64,000 nt of DNA, from positions 4,278,001 through 4,342,000 of the forward strand of contig OY744470.1 in NCBI GenBank assembly GCA_963556145.1, read 5' to 3'. The translations under genes and the position numbers were made by a program. The notes under the pieces are model-generated. The model did no database searches, had not been told where the DNA came from, and saw only the letters and a list, made by a program, of their open reading frames with translations. The DNA comes from Hygrocybe punicea. Lineage: Eukaryota > Basidiomycota > Agaricomycetes > Agaricales > Hygrophoraceae. Shown here in pieces: positions 42,586 through 54,100 of this stretch (position 1 is its first letter; each line of letters opens with the position of its first letter).

Positions 42586-44317
42586 GACGGGCCAGCCGTC
42601 AGCTGAAAGCGGGTGGAAGTGAGGGGGATTTGATCACAGCTGAGAGTCCCATCGTCGAGTTTGAGGTCCTTCTTAAGTTATCTGCGTTGAGGCTCATGGT
42701 GACACTAAACCGAATGGGACTCGGAAGTCGGCTTCTCCCGGTTTCACGACCGTGGTCAAACACTTTGCGGACAACCATAGTATCGCCCAGAAGTTCTACA
42801 GTGGTTATACTTGCAGAAGCGGCGGTGAAGTGCATACTCTATACTTCTCTACTTCACAGGAACACAAGGGCGTGAATGAATTATGGGACATAAAATGCTG
42901 GTCGTAGAATGCGCGGTGTTGCTGCCAGTGTTGTCGTTAGGCTTTCAAGAGGCTGTTCCCCGTTTCTACATCTAATTCCGAGTCTGACATGTCGGGTCGC
43001 TACAGACCACCGAGCGGTCTAGTCGGTCTACGACACAGAGAGACACCTGGTGGATTATGGTCAAGGTACGTGCTCTTTCAATACACGCAGCTCACTTTTC
43101 GATGGTCTCGACGACATCGTCCCCCTTCTTCATGCAAGAGGAACGCCTTCAGGTCTCCTACCTGATGGATTATTTTGTCAGCGCTTCCTTGGGTTGCAAA
43201 GTTCGCCTCACCTGGTCCACGTCCAAACACCTGAGCCTGCCAATGGTTCGAAACCTCTTTACCGACGTTGTGAGGGTTGGATCCGTTTGCTGATCAGTCG
43301 ACGTCCACCTTTCCATATCTTCAAGCAGAAACCTCACCGCTCCCTTAATGTGCCTGTGCTCTGTTGCCCAAGAAAGCGGAGGTTGACATCTCTCCTGTCC
43401 CTCACAGACATGGATTTTCTCGTCTCGAGCAGCAGCTTCACCACTCCTTCATGCCTGTTCCGTCCCGCCAAAGAAACTAGGGTGTGACTGCTCTTGCTCA
43501 CATCGGTGTCTACCTGCACTTTGTCCCTTCTCGTTTTTGCCGCATTCATCGTAGGCTCATAACTTACGCACCGCCGACAACCTCACAAACGTCAGCATGT
43601 TTCCTTGGAGGATCTTGGGGGATTCCCAAGGACGAGACTGCCAACCCCATATTTTGCTCGTACCCCGTCTCTCCTGATCAAGATCCTGCTTTTGTCTCCT
43701 GCACCTCCTCCAGGGTTCGCACGTCACTATTGTTTTTTTTTCTTCTTCTGATCGACGTTACTTACCATTATATTATAGACCAATGGTATTCTTGCCCAAG
43801 ATCATGATGACGGGCTCTGTCCCCCCACCGCCGTTAATTCTTGTCCCAGGAAGCGTGGTGCCCTCCCACGGTCACCGCACTCGTCTTATCCCGAAGTTAG
43901 CAGCCCCAAGCCTGATGTAATGCAGACTCGCAGCAAGTTAGACAGGAGGAAAATTCCATTAGGCGAAGAGAGGATCTCCGGAGGGAGCCTTGGCCATTGG
44001 ACTTTTTTTTTTCTTTTTTGCAGAAACTTTTCTATTCAGGTACATTGTAGATTCAATGGTGTGTTTACGATTTCGATATAATTACTGATAACGATTTATG
44101 TAATTACTGCTATGATTATGGCTGGAGCACTGAATATCTTTGAATGGGACTGGGTTGCTTCCGGTAATAATGGCATCGTCGATGCCTCGATGGCTGCGTT
44201 GCTGAACTTGAAAAGTCTAGTAGGAAATCAAAGTATTAATCGTCAAGTACATGTTAATCAGGAACCCATCCGAAAAATGGTGCGGTGGGAATGTCGAGAC
44301 TTTCGTCAATGTAATGT
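42586..44317. other. Mostly non-coding; possible 5' leader and an ankyrin-like relic
   Basis: A minus-strand frame (42599-42835) ends 14 bases upstream of the mini-exon gene start, near a CTTTCAG acceptor, so it may be 5' leader. From 43050 to 43550 the minus strand has ankyrin-like shreds. Between 43850 and 44317 I see nothing. Confidence 0.35.
43280..43549 (-). pseudogene. Ankyrin-repeat relic
   Basis: The frame reads SLAGRNRHEGVVKLLLETR and, in a shifted frame downstream, GHIKGAVRFLLE. Both match the helix-turn-helix core of ankyrin repeats (GHxxVVxLLL). Spacing and frame are broken, so only a remnant is claimed. Confidence 0.35.
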
Positions 44318-44908
44318 TCATAAAAGGCTTCTCGGAACATTGTGTCGATCATGGAGATGCTGGTGGTGGTGATCCTGGTGACCAAAGAACGCGGACGTGA
44401 ACAGGCTGTCGACAAACTCTTTCACAGACGCGATCTTCGGCACACCGTGGGACGCAAAGCCGAAGATGACCATGTATTCATTGTGGTAGGGTGCGCCAGA
44501 GAGGGAGAGACCTTCCGAGGAAGCCTGGGATGATTGAAGTCACAATTGAGAGGGAAGATGATGGTAGGGGCTTACATGGATTGAGATTCTATCACCAACC
44601 TCTATCAGTTCGTGAATCGTGAACTACCAAATCGAGTCAGAGTCAAGATGTGAATACAGGAGTGGTCGCAAGATTACCTTGTACTCCCCGAACATGGACA
44701 AGGTGGACGCCAGATTCTCGCTGTACTGTTCCTTGTTCATCACGGGTAGGCCCATAGACTGGGGGAGGAGATGATATTCAAGCCTGTCGTCAAGTTGCGC
44801 CACCATGCCGTCGACGTCGAGTGAGTTGAGTGCGGACAAGTAGGCCAGAAGAATGCGGAGGTATGGGGAGGGCGAGGGGGGTACGGTAAAAATGTGACGG
44901 TCATGCAT
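44318..44908 (-). CDS. NTF2/SnoaL-like domain protein, three exons (161 aa)
   Basis: Exons 44678-44908, 44576-44623 and 44318-44524 join in phase 0 at GT-AG introns. The fold family (cone-shaped alpha+beta barrel) is indicated by LLAYLSALNSLDVDGMVAQL, the helix that opens NTF2-like domains. It is followed by YHLLPQSMGLPVMNKEQY, then strands in FTIHELIEVGDRISIHV, NEYMVIFGF and KIASVKEFVDSLF. The tail is His-rich (GHQDHHHQHLHD), which could bind metal. Such fungal proteins include small dehydratase/isomerase-like enzymes and ligand binders, and no substrate can be assigned. The start MHDRHIF at 44908 gives the full domain. It shares a 174-base divergent promoter with hub1. Confidence 0.7.
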
Positions 44909-45082
44909 TTGGCACAGGAAGGATAGAGGGCTATCCACGATGCCCCACTCATGTTCAAATACCAGTGCGGTTACGAGTGGTGAATCGGTTACATGAATAA
45001 TCACCGCAGGTTGACGGCACCGGAAAGTATTATATATTACGTAAACAATCTCTTGCTCACTCAGGCTGGTACAGCGTTCAGT
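44909..45082. promoter_or_regulatory. Bidirectional promoter region, NTF2-like gene / hub1
   Basis: Only 174 bases separate the two divergent start codons. No canonical TATA box is obvious. The short gap implies shared regulatory DNA. Confidence 0.5.
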
Positions 45083-45497
45083 ATGGCTCTTATTGAAGTA
45101 CGTCGCCCGCTTCCACGCATAATCTACCTTTTTTTTGACCATTTGCAGGTAATCGCGAACGATCGTCTCGGGCGCAAAGGTGCGTTGCATGTTTCTCGAG
45201 CTCCACCATTTCACCGAAAGACTTGACGCTATCACGGCTGCCCTAGTACGTGTAAAGTGCAGCCCGGACGACACGGTGGGTGATCTCAAGAAGCTGATTG
45301 CCGCCCAAACTGGGACGGATGCATCCAAGATCCAACTGAAGAAATGGTTCGCGTAACAAGTCACCGTCCAATTATATCATTATACTGATTTCCGTTGTCC
45401 TTCCCCCCTAACACCGAGCAGGTACAGCATATTCAAAGACCACGTTACACTATCGGATTATGAGATCCACGACGGTATGAGCTTGGAGATGTATTGA
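45083..45497 (+). CDS. hub1: Hub1/UBL5 ubiquitin-like modifier, four exons (73 aa)
   Basis: Exons 45083-45097, 45149-45179, 45247-45346 and 45422-45497 total 222 nt, giving 73 residues, the usual Hub1/UBL5 length. The first exon is only 15 nt (MALIE). Diagnostic blocks are [47 protein letters not shown] and [15 protein letters not shown]. Hub1 binds the spliceosome (Snu66 HIND motifs; Prp38-type proteins) non-covalently and tunes splice-site choice. It ends in a single Tyr, whereas many family members end YY; no diglycine is expected. Its identity is secure. It is interesting beside a gene made of mini-exons, but no functional link is shown. Confidence 0.93.
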
Positions 45498-45618
45498 AGT
45501 CGCGGCTGTATTTCAAGTTTATATTTTATTTCGTTGTCACTCGGTCACGTGAATGTGAGGGCGTTGGTAAACAGCGAAACGCGCCCACTTTCTACAACCG
45601 TGACTGTGCTGTACAATA

Positions 45619-48412
45619 ATGCTGAACACCACCTCACAACACTCAAAACGAACCCGGTCACAGCTGACTCTCCCAGACTGCATCCTCCAACTCCCCCTTG
45701 CTCGTTCTCCTCTGAAGGACGCTCGCATCGCCCTCCGCAACCAGCAGCCCCATCAGCAACGGAGACTACTCACTCCAGAACCTAGAACTAGCACGGAACT
45801 GGATGTAGCGAATACAGACAACACAGATGACGAGATCCTGTTGTCTCCCCGGAAGAAGACCAAGATCAGAAACACAACATCCAAAAGACCTCCTTCTCCT
45901 CGCGACGAGTATGCTCAGGACTCGGGTTCAGATATTGGTCGAGATCTAAAAAAATTTAAACTCAATCCATTGCCCTCTTTACAGCTAGAAAGCTCGGGTG
46001 AGATCAACACCACTGATAGGGTGATCATCCAATCTCAGAGCAAAAGCAACGCTGCAACGTCCTCGATCACCAACACCAAGTCAACCCTAGCCTCACCAAC
46101 GAAATCCTCACTCGCCCGCGCCGCAGCTACCATTCTCCCATCCTCATCCACAACATTGGCTAAACCAAAGACAGGTCTGATGCTGCCACCACGACTTCCA
46201 CCACCACTACCTCGCGTGCCCTCGTCCTTGTCAAATTTAGCAAAAGCACTGGAGAAGCTGAGGATGCCCCACCCCGTACGGCCAAATTCCAACTTGGACG
46301 TCACCGCAAGACCGAGCACGAGTATGGGATTCAACCGGGAACTGGGTCATGCCAATGAGAAAGTCGGGGAACCAGAGACGGGTACAAAGGGACGCGCTGT
46401 AGATGATGGTGCCGTTGGAAGAAAGGGGGGAAGGATGAGCGGTATTGGAATTGGGTTGCCGGAGGGAGGGCTGCGAAGGGCTGCGACTATGGGATCTTTG
46501 GATGTGGGAGCTCCGATAACAGAAGTCAGCGGTTCGTCAGTAGCTGGAGCCTCCGATCCGTCAGCCTCCTCGGAACCGACTCATATTCTAGATGCTTCCT
46601 CGTCAGCACCTTCTGGCAGTACGGCTGGGTCGGAAGCAACAACATCTGGGTCGGCTGGGTCGGAAACGACTACGGCTGGGTCGGAAACGGCTATAGCTAG
46701 GTCGGAAGCGACTACGACTGGGTCGGAAACGACTATAGCTAGGTCGGAAGCGACTACAACTATGGGTCCGGACAGATCATCATCGTCAACGATGACCGCT
46801 TTCTCAGGCACGAGCAGTAAGCATATGCTCACATCTTGGATGACAGCTGGAGGTTCAAGGGTTCCACGGCCGGGAACAGGTATCGGTGGTGGGAGCGGCT
46901 CACGCATATTCATACCCGGGACAAGAGGTGTCGGCAACCGAGGGGGAGGTGTCGGTGCATTTCGGATGGGGAGAGGCAGGGCTACACAGAAAGTCAGCAG
47001 AAATCCTGGCTTGCCTAGTGTCATGGCTAGTCCAGCAAGGAAAGAGGGTGCCGAGTGTGTAGAGGATGAGACGGATGTTGTTGTTCGGGAATCCCAAGAG
47101 GATCCTCAAATGGCCAATGTTCTCATGAATGGTGCACCCAGTTCGGAGAACGTTGGGAGTGGAAGTCTTGTTCCCGGGAGCGTTGAGAAAGGCAAGGGGA
47201 AGGAGAAAGAGAAGGACCGAGGCCAAGTAGCGAATGCGTGGAAGCGGAACGCGTCAAGGAGAGCTTCTCTCGCTTCCCAAGCACTCTCTCAATCTTTGAG
47301 CGAGTTGCCCCCTCCCGCTGTCAAATCTGGTTTAGGGACAATGGGACCTCCAGCAACACCTGTCAGGAAGGACGGCGTGAGGAGCGCGAGTGATAGCAAT
47401 GTGAAGTCTAGCCTGAACAGAGGTTTGCGGTTCAGCACCAGGATCATGATGGCCAAGGCAAGTTCGAGGGGTGTCTCCGGTGCATCGGGCAAGGCCAAGG
47501 ACGTCGTGGGGGGAGATTCGTCGTCGTCTTCAGCGAAGAAGAGTGTAGGGGAGAAGTCTACAAAGGAAGATGGCGGAACGGGATCGCTGGGCGTGATGAA
47601 GGACTGCACGGCGTTTGTTGACGTGCGGACAGATGATGGTGATGATGCGGGAGGACTCTTTGTGCAGATGCTGCGAGAGATGGGGGCAAAAGTAAGTTCG
47701 TTTGGATGTCTTTTTTTTTTTTTTTTGCGACAGAGGAGAGGGAACTCACTCATGCCTGTGTGCGACTTTTGAATTTACAGATCCTGACGCGCGTAGGGCC
47801 AACGTGCACACATATTGTGTATAAGAATGGCTTGATGAGCACATTGACACGATATCGGTCTGTCGCCTTTTTTTTTATCAACCAAGAAGAAAGAAAGTAG
47901 TGGGCTGATATATAAAAAATGCGGGGTGCTACAGATTGTTGAATGAGCCGAAACCCGAGGTGGTTGGGATCGCATGGGTTGTGGAATGCGTGGAGCAGAG
48001 AAGGCGTGTGGACGAAGAAAAGTTCAAAGTTAACTTGGAAGGGGTGAACGTGGTTGGCATTAATAAAGTGCTTTTTTCTTTCTTTTCTTCTTCTTGTTTT
48101 CTTCTTGCGATATACTTCCGAGTTGTGTGGATGCTGATGATCTATTTTAGCGCCGACGCTCAATGCTTCCGAAATATATCCCCATCTCTTCCGAACCGAA
48201 TCATGTCAGTTCTCCCAACCAAATGCAGGAGGGGGGTGCTGAGGACCAGTCGATGGAAGGGTCATCATGTGAGTTTGGCTATCGGACTTGTTGCGTGCAT
48301 ATTCTTGACAACATTTTTATTTTTGAATGTTGTTGTAGCTGTGGTATTGAGTGATCTGCCTCCTCTGGAGAGGGCAAGGATGCGGAAGGGAATGCTGCTT
48401 GGTTCCCGGTGA
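45619..48412 (+). CDS. BRCT-domain protein, microcephalin-like (824 aa)
   Basis: Exons 45619-47691, 47781-47857, 47935-48067, 48151-48268 and 48339-48412 sum to 2475 nt in frame. Residues 1 to about 640 are disordered, Ser/Thr/Gly-rich and basic (LSPRKKTKIRN, KRPPSPRDEY), with a degenerate Thr-Ser-Glu repeat (SETTIARSEATTT) near residues 340-380. The C-terminal BRCT domain, spread over exons 1-4, reads DCTAFVDVRTDDGDDAGG, FVQMLREMGAKILTRVG, THIVYKNGLMSTLTRYR, VVGIAWVVECVEQRRRVDEE and KRRRSMLPK. This matches the N-terminal BRCT of microcephalin (MCPH1). Such proteins act in chromosome condensation and the DNA damage response; a nuclear role is inferred. It starts 122 bases after the Hub1 stop. 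Confidence 0.8.
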
Positions 48413-49056
48413 CAAGTTCTGCTCGTTCAAATATTGGAAAGCAGTTTTCATCGGGGGGGGGTGACGTCGACTCGGATACAGTAATACTTTTATCTCGTCC
48501 CTTCGACATCAACTCACTTTTGCTGTACCCCGTTTGTTCTATTGAGCTCAGTTAGAGTGCAAGGATTTATTGATTACATTTACTCTCGATGTTTTTTTTT
48601 TTTTACATTTTATAATGTCATGGATTTCAGTTGGCTACCAAAGTACTGAAGTCGTTGTCAGTCAGTCAGTATTATTATATTCTTTTCTGCCTCGCCCACA
48701 TGTTGATTGTTCCACAGCACATCGTGTACTACTGTCATGTATTCCTTTCAAACAATATACAATATCAATACAATATCTTCCTTGCCTGTCAGCCTGGTCA
48801 CTCCCTTGCCTAGCCTTCCATCACCATCTGAAAACAACCCCTGCTATCCCGGTGTCAGCTTGGAATGCAATGCATACCATTCAGGTGCTGTGTTGCCAGT
48901 CTTCTCCCAGTCCGGCGCCGCCATCGCGTCCCTGTGGCGCCAGCGGTGTAGTCGCAAGCCTGTAATCATTACGTTGCTTCATGGTTTAGTCGAAACGCTA
49001 CAGTAAATCTATCTATGTAGGGTAGTGAGAAAATATACCTACCATTCAAGTCAGGA
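48413..49056. other. Intergenic / possible 3' part of the minus-strand locus
   Basis: No confident gene. The minus strand may continue the fragmentary locus at 49057-50160, but stops interrupt every frame. Confidence 0.35.
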
Positions 49057-50160
49057 TCATAGCTCTGGCTTTGAAAATAGAAAAAGATGGGTGAAATCGC
49101 CAGTCCTTTGGATGGGTTCTGGAGATAGAGGATGTAGATCTGTCGGAACAGTCTGGTTGCAGAAACAGTAAGTCAAGTTTTGTGTTCGTTCTGAGAAGTC
49201 ATCCTTGAACTCTGCTTCACCTGTATCAAGAACGGGGTCTCCAGTTACAGGTGGACCGGTAGAATGTATGGAGCCACCATCGATAGGTGAGAACGATGAC
49301 GCCACTTCCCAGCTACCTATTTCAACATGCCGAGTTTCACCGGCACAGCCTGTGCGTCGGTACCAGCCAGAGGAAGTGAAGCCTGCGCTTGTAAGGTGAC
49401 TCACCAGCCTTGTCGTCGGACTCGACATCACCTGTACCGTCTTGACCCCTCTTTTTCACGGGCGTGAATCCATCATTGCCGCTAGCTTTCCTTTTCGCAC
49501 CACTGCGGCCACTGGTACGACTTTGTGGTCCTTGTTGTCTACCACAACCCGATCCAGCACTTCCGCTCGGTCCACTCGGTCCCCCATGAAAACCATCGCC
49601 ACCATCATTGTCCGGGGGAGGCGGCTTTACTAATGTTTGAATAACTAGATGGCTGCGAATGAGTTGAATCAGAGTAACTTCCTCGGGAATCGACTCTGTT
49701 ATTAGTGTTGATCTCTCCATCAGCGCACACAATAAGGCTCCAGCATTGGTGGGCAGCCGCCAGTAACGTTTCTGCTTAAAGTGGGCTGCTCTGGTGATAG
49801 AGGAATAACGGCAAGGCTGTCTGGAGGTGGCGTGTCGCCAAGCGCCAGAACGTCAAAATCCGTACCACGCCTGTCGATGCAGGCGATGTGTTGCGGGGGG
49901 CGAAAGTGGAGTGGCCATCCCTCAGGACAGAGAGGCGCGGTTGGTGACGGGTAATGAGTCCATATGCAAGGAGTTCATCAGGATTCAAGACTACGAGTGT
50001 AAAGAGACCATTATAGGGTAGCATTACGCGATATTCGGGCAGGTCGATAGTCTGGTCTTCAGCGGTATCTGCGGCATCTGCAAGCAAATCGAAAACCTCC
50101 ATCTCGGAGCTGGCATCACCCGAGTCTACTACATACCTGATACAAAGGCTTCCCGGTCGC
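49057..50160 (-). pseudogene. Hypothetical locus, fragmented
   Basis: Three minus-strand frames read in order. The first has LADAADTAEDQTIDLPEYR, NPDELLAYGL and RLSVLRDGHSTFAP (about 50102-49840), then ALGDTPPPDSLAVIPLSPEQ in a shifted frame. The second has EEVTLIQLIRSHLVIQTL followed by a Gly/Ser/Pro-rich, Lys/Arg-rich linker (49337-49732). The third has GEAEFKDDFSERTQNLTYCF (49057-49431). I suspect a repetitive Agaricomycete family, but I do not recognise a domain. Frame changes without clear splice sites suggest a decayed copy, though unrecognised introns remain possible. Confidence 0.35.
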
Positions 50161-51137
50161 CGGCGGAGTCTCCTGAAGGTATCTCAGGAGGAATTGAAGG
50201 ACCGGTATCGGGGGCGAAAGAGCAATAAGGCCAGGCGTAAAAAACACCATGTGGCATGAGGGTCACTCTGCATTCATCTTTCAGTCAATCTTTCCCATGC
50301 CGCAGGAAAGTCTGTACATACATATCATGCCACTCTCAACCGCGCTTCGCTTGCATTCTGGGGGTAACACACCTGAACGAATGGCATGTCGCTAAAGGAT
50401 GTTGCAGTATTCAGTAATTCCACGTGTAGTTTTAGTGTACAAGTTCGCACTAACCTGCCGTGCGCCTAAACTAGTTGAGTCAAGCATATGAACGCATTGA
50501 GCCCCCGCAGTTGGGAGGCGCCAAAGGCAGCGAAAATTGAACGAACTGCGGATAGTTCATAGCCTATTTGGCTGGTCAGGTGATGTACCCAAAATTACCG
50601 TAACCGGCGTAACTTGAAGTCTTGAACATGACCTTGCAGCGTTTTCTCGCCGTTGAAAATATGTTTCACGACGACAATGGTCCGTGCATTCATTTCTGTT
50701 TACTGATAACAACCGTTGACACGCGCCTATTCAGTTGATAACTTGCGCAGTCACTTTGTGGGTCCTTTCATCAAAAGGGTGACGCGGCGACTCCGAGTCT
50801 TTGTCCCAAAACAATCAGCGGAATAATTCATACCGTTTGCGGCACAGGGCATGAGGTTCATTGGCGCCCACTACGAATCAAAAAAGTCTGTGCAATAATG
50901 GTCTCCGCCTCCAGTGGTGGGTTGGGAGGCCGCGGGACGGTTTCTGGTTAAGCTTAAACGACAACGGATCGTTCCTGTGTCTGGGACGCGCGCCTATGTC
51001 GATCGATAAGTTGCGCAGCCACCGCATTGTTTGCGTGAGGCCGGAGGTTGATGACTCCTTTGTACCCAAAATGGTCAAGAAAGCAACTTGGTAGATAAAA
51101 CGATCAAGACAACCAACTCCTGCTTCTTCATACGCAC
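50161..51137. other. Intergenic region upstream of the DUF3638 gene
   Basis: No product is recognised. Open frames near 50861-51094 have no splice support. A promoter for the giant gene presumably lies here; no clear TATA element was identified. Confidence 0.4.
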
Positions 51138-54100
51138 ATGTCTGACGCCCTCCATTACGTCGTTCGCCACATTTTTACTCCCCCGAAACTACCCCAACAA
51201 GATGACCAAGACGCCACCAAGGATCACACCCTTTGTGAGTGGACCCATCGCTCTGCCGAGCAATACCGAGATTGTCTTCCCCTCGACCAAAAATCGCGAT
51301 GGGACCCAATCCTGAGGATGCTGGAGAACCTCTGCATTTCTCAGAAGTTCGATGTGTTCTCCACCCGAGATATTAAGCAGTCTATCGCAAATATGCGCTC
51401 GGGAGGTAATGTACTTCAATTTCTGTACTCTCTCGCCGAACCAAGCCCTTCTTCTCAGACACGATAGCGCTTTTCATTCGAGCACAGAATGCCGCCATTT
51501 TGCTCCAAAAATTCCCAGACAAAACTATTTTTGAATCATTCGAGGTGTCTCCTCCAGCCGAGGCAGTCATGAAGGCTGAAGGAAAGTTACTCTGCTCCTA
51601 CCCAGGACCTGCAGTCGAGGTTCCGTCCAAAGTTGTCAACGACCCATATTTCCGCCGGGAGCTGGCATCGTTCCTCACGCAGATGAATGTAGATGTGCTC
51701 GGTTCAGCTGCAACTACAAGAAAAGCAGGGTCCACAGTGGTCGAAGAAAGAGATTCCGCGGATCCCCGTTACATCACTCAGCTTCTCACAGGGATTCTGC
51801 GTGGGATGGGGCAGATAGCGGAGGTAACTCGTATCCGGAAGAGAATCGGAGACGACGTCCTTTGGAAAGATACGAAAATTCCCTGGCGGAGGTCTTCACT
51901 TTGGCTCGTCATCCGTGTAGCTCTCCAAACGACACTTTACGGGGACAACAAAAGCCATATCGATTACAAAGCATTCATGGTCTTTTTGATGGCCAAGATA
52001 TTGCGAAAAGCCCTGAGAGAGAACCTATCAAGTGATCTTATTTTCTGCATGAGAGCGAAGATGAGTCGGCGTCTGTACAAACTGGGCTCCGCAACTCCCG
52101 GCTTTGTGCTTGACGAGGTGGCTGGTGCCGGAGAGGAGACGGAGAGAATTCTGCAGGAGAGGTGGTTGACAGTGCAGGCAGACCAAGCCATATCGCCGCC
52201 TTGGACTCCCGATGCTCTAGATATTCTCGCGGATACCAATTTGTCTCTTTGCAACAGCAAACTTTATCTCCAAAAGGTGTTGCGAGGCCAATCCTTACCA
52301 CTTCCATCATATGATTTCAATCCCAAACACTCCCCGAGATTCCGCGATAATCATGCATTCATCCAGAATAGCCTGCTCCAGTCATCTGGAGCCGATTCGT
52401 TCGTATCTTTGGCTGATTTTGAGTTGTCGGTCCAAAACGATATCGATAATTGGGTCTCCAGTAATCTGCATGTCGAATCTGCATGTGTTGCTCTCGCGGC
52501 TCGCGTCGACGACTACTCCAAGGCGGCGCTTAGCCTTTATGCCTCCAATCCGGAGGATTTTTCTTTGATGCTCCTCACTGTTTTTGAGTTGTGGGTTGCA
52601 CTGGACAAATTGGCCATGGCACAGTGCCCATTACTGCGGGCCTATTCACCTGAGGTACCTCTTCAGCTGCTGGAGTCACTCCTCCTTCGTAGATCCAAGT
52701 CGATGGAGCGTCTCGCATTTATTATCCAGTACCTACGCGAACGTCACCAATTTGCCCAACCTGGTTGGTCGATCTTCACCGACACATCGACGAATGATTC
52801 TATCGCTGTGCGCTACTTTAAACAATCAGCCCGTCACCAGTCCCTTAAATCTCGCATCGAAGCTGATGCAACTTCGGAGCGGAATGAGAAAATTGCAGAA
52901 CTCCAACGCAAGAACAAAAAATATCATGACCTCATGGACGCTGCTCATGTTCTGGACCATACATATCGGGTCGACATGAGAGGCAATACCCGCCATGAAA
53001 AGTCTTGTTCGAAATGTTCCCGTCAAAAGGAAGCGGGTGCGCTGCGAATTGAGCTCCACGAGTGGCCATTATCAACAAATCCATTAGTGGCTATGTCGAC
53101 CGTCGTTGAACTAGATTGTCCCACCGCCTTGGGTGTTTGGCGAGCAACAACCCACACGATTCTGTACGACATTTGCACACCAACTCAAGGTCGCTCAAAG
53201 TCCTCGGCACATCCTCCTGTTCGCCTGGGGAGCTATCGCGGTCTTCAGAAATACCTTGTTTCCGCTCAGCTCCGGAGGATCACCTTGGCCTCCACCACCA
53301 AGTCCTTTCTGAATTCTCATTACAAAACTGCCTCGATCCCCTCCGACAAGGATTCGGTTTGCGTTAACAATGGCTTACAGCTTAAACTCTTCGATGAATT
53401 GGAAAAAATATGGGCCACTGATTGTTTTTCGGAATGCAGTATTATGCAACGCTGTACGTTTCAGCTTCCACCCGGCCCCTATGAAAATCTACAGTATGCT
53501 GTCGACACAACATCTCACACGTCAAACGAGGTTCTAGCAAATCAATGCGAATGCCACAAGGATATGAATCTACACGAATACGTTGCATTTGCTAGCTTGC
53601 GTGCCGGAAGCCGACTGCAGTGGCTCAACATCGCGAGGGAACTGCCAGCGCGAACTCTTAGCTTCCGCCGTGAAGAGGTTCATAATATGTTGATTCAAGC
53701 TGCATACCAGATTGGACCATTGTCTGCGGGCGAATGGGAGTGGCACGCAGAGTTGTCCAGGATCGAATTTTGCCTTGTCCTGTTGGATGAATTGAACGAC
53801 TTGATGCTCAGTATCAAGGCAAACTGGTTGGAAGCCGTATCAATGAGGACGATTATTGTCCTTACCAGCCGCCTTTTGGCTTCAGCAGATGATTCCTGTG
53901 TCATCGATCAAGCGTACTCTCTACTTCGTGAAGCCCGAAAGGTGACTTTTGAATGGATGCGGCAGTTGGCGAAAAAGCTTCAAGATAGTGGGGATGAGCA
54001 TGAGATTCCAGAACTTCAACAGGGTTTATGCGAAATGGCAGCCACGTGTAGAGGCACTTACGACGGGGACCCTGACCATGTTCCATCTCTCCTCACATCC

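Noticed and set aside
46035..47753. Several minus-strand frames of 99 to 154 codons
   Set aside because: Antisense shadows of the GC-rich, low-complexity BRCT gene exon; no splice structure or motif.
49057..50160. Possible fungal-specific protein kinase (FunK1-like)
   Set aside because: No kinase motif (VAIK, HRD, DFG) is visible in any of the frames, so the locus is left unnamed.
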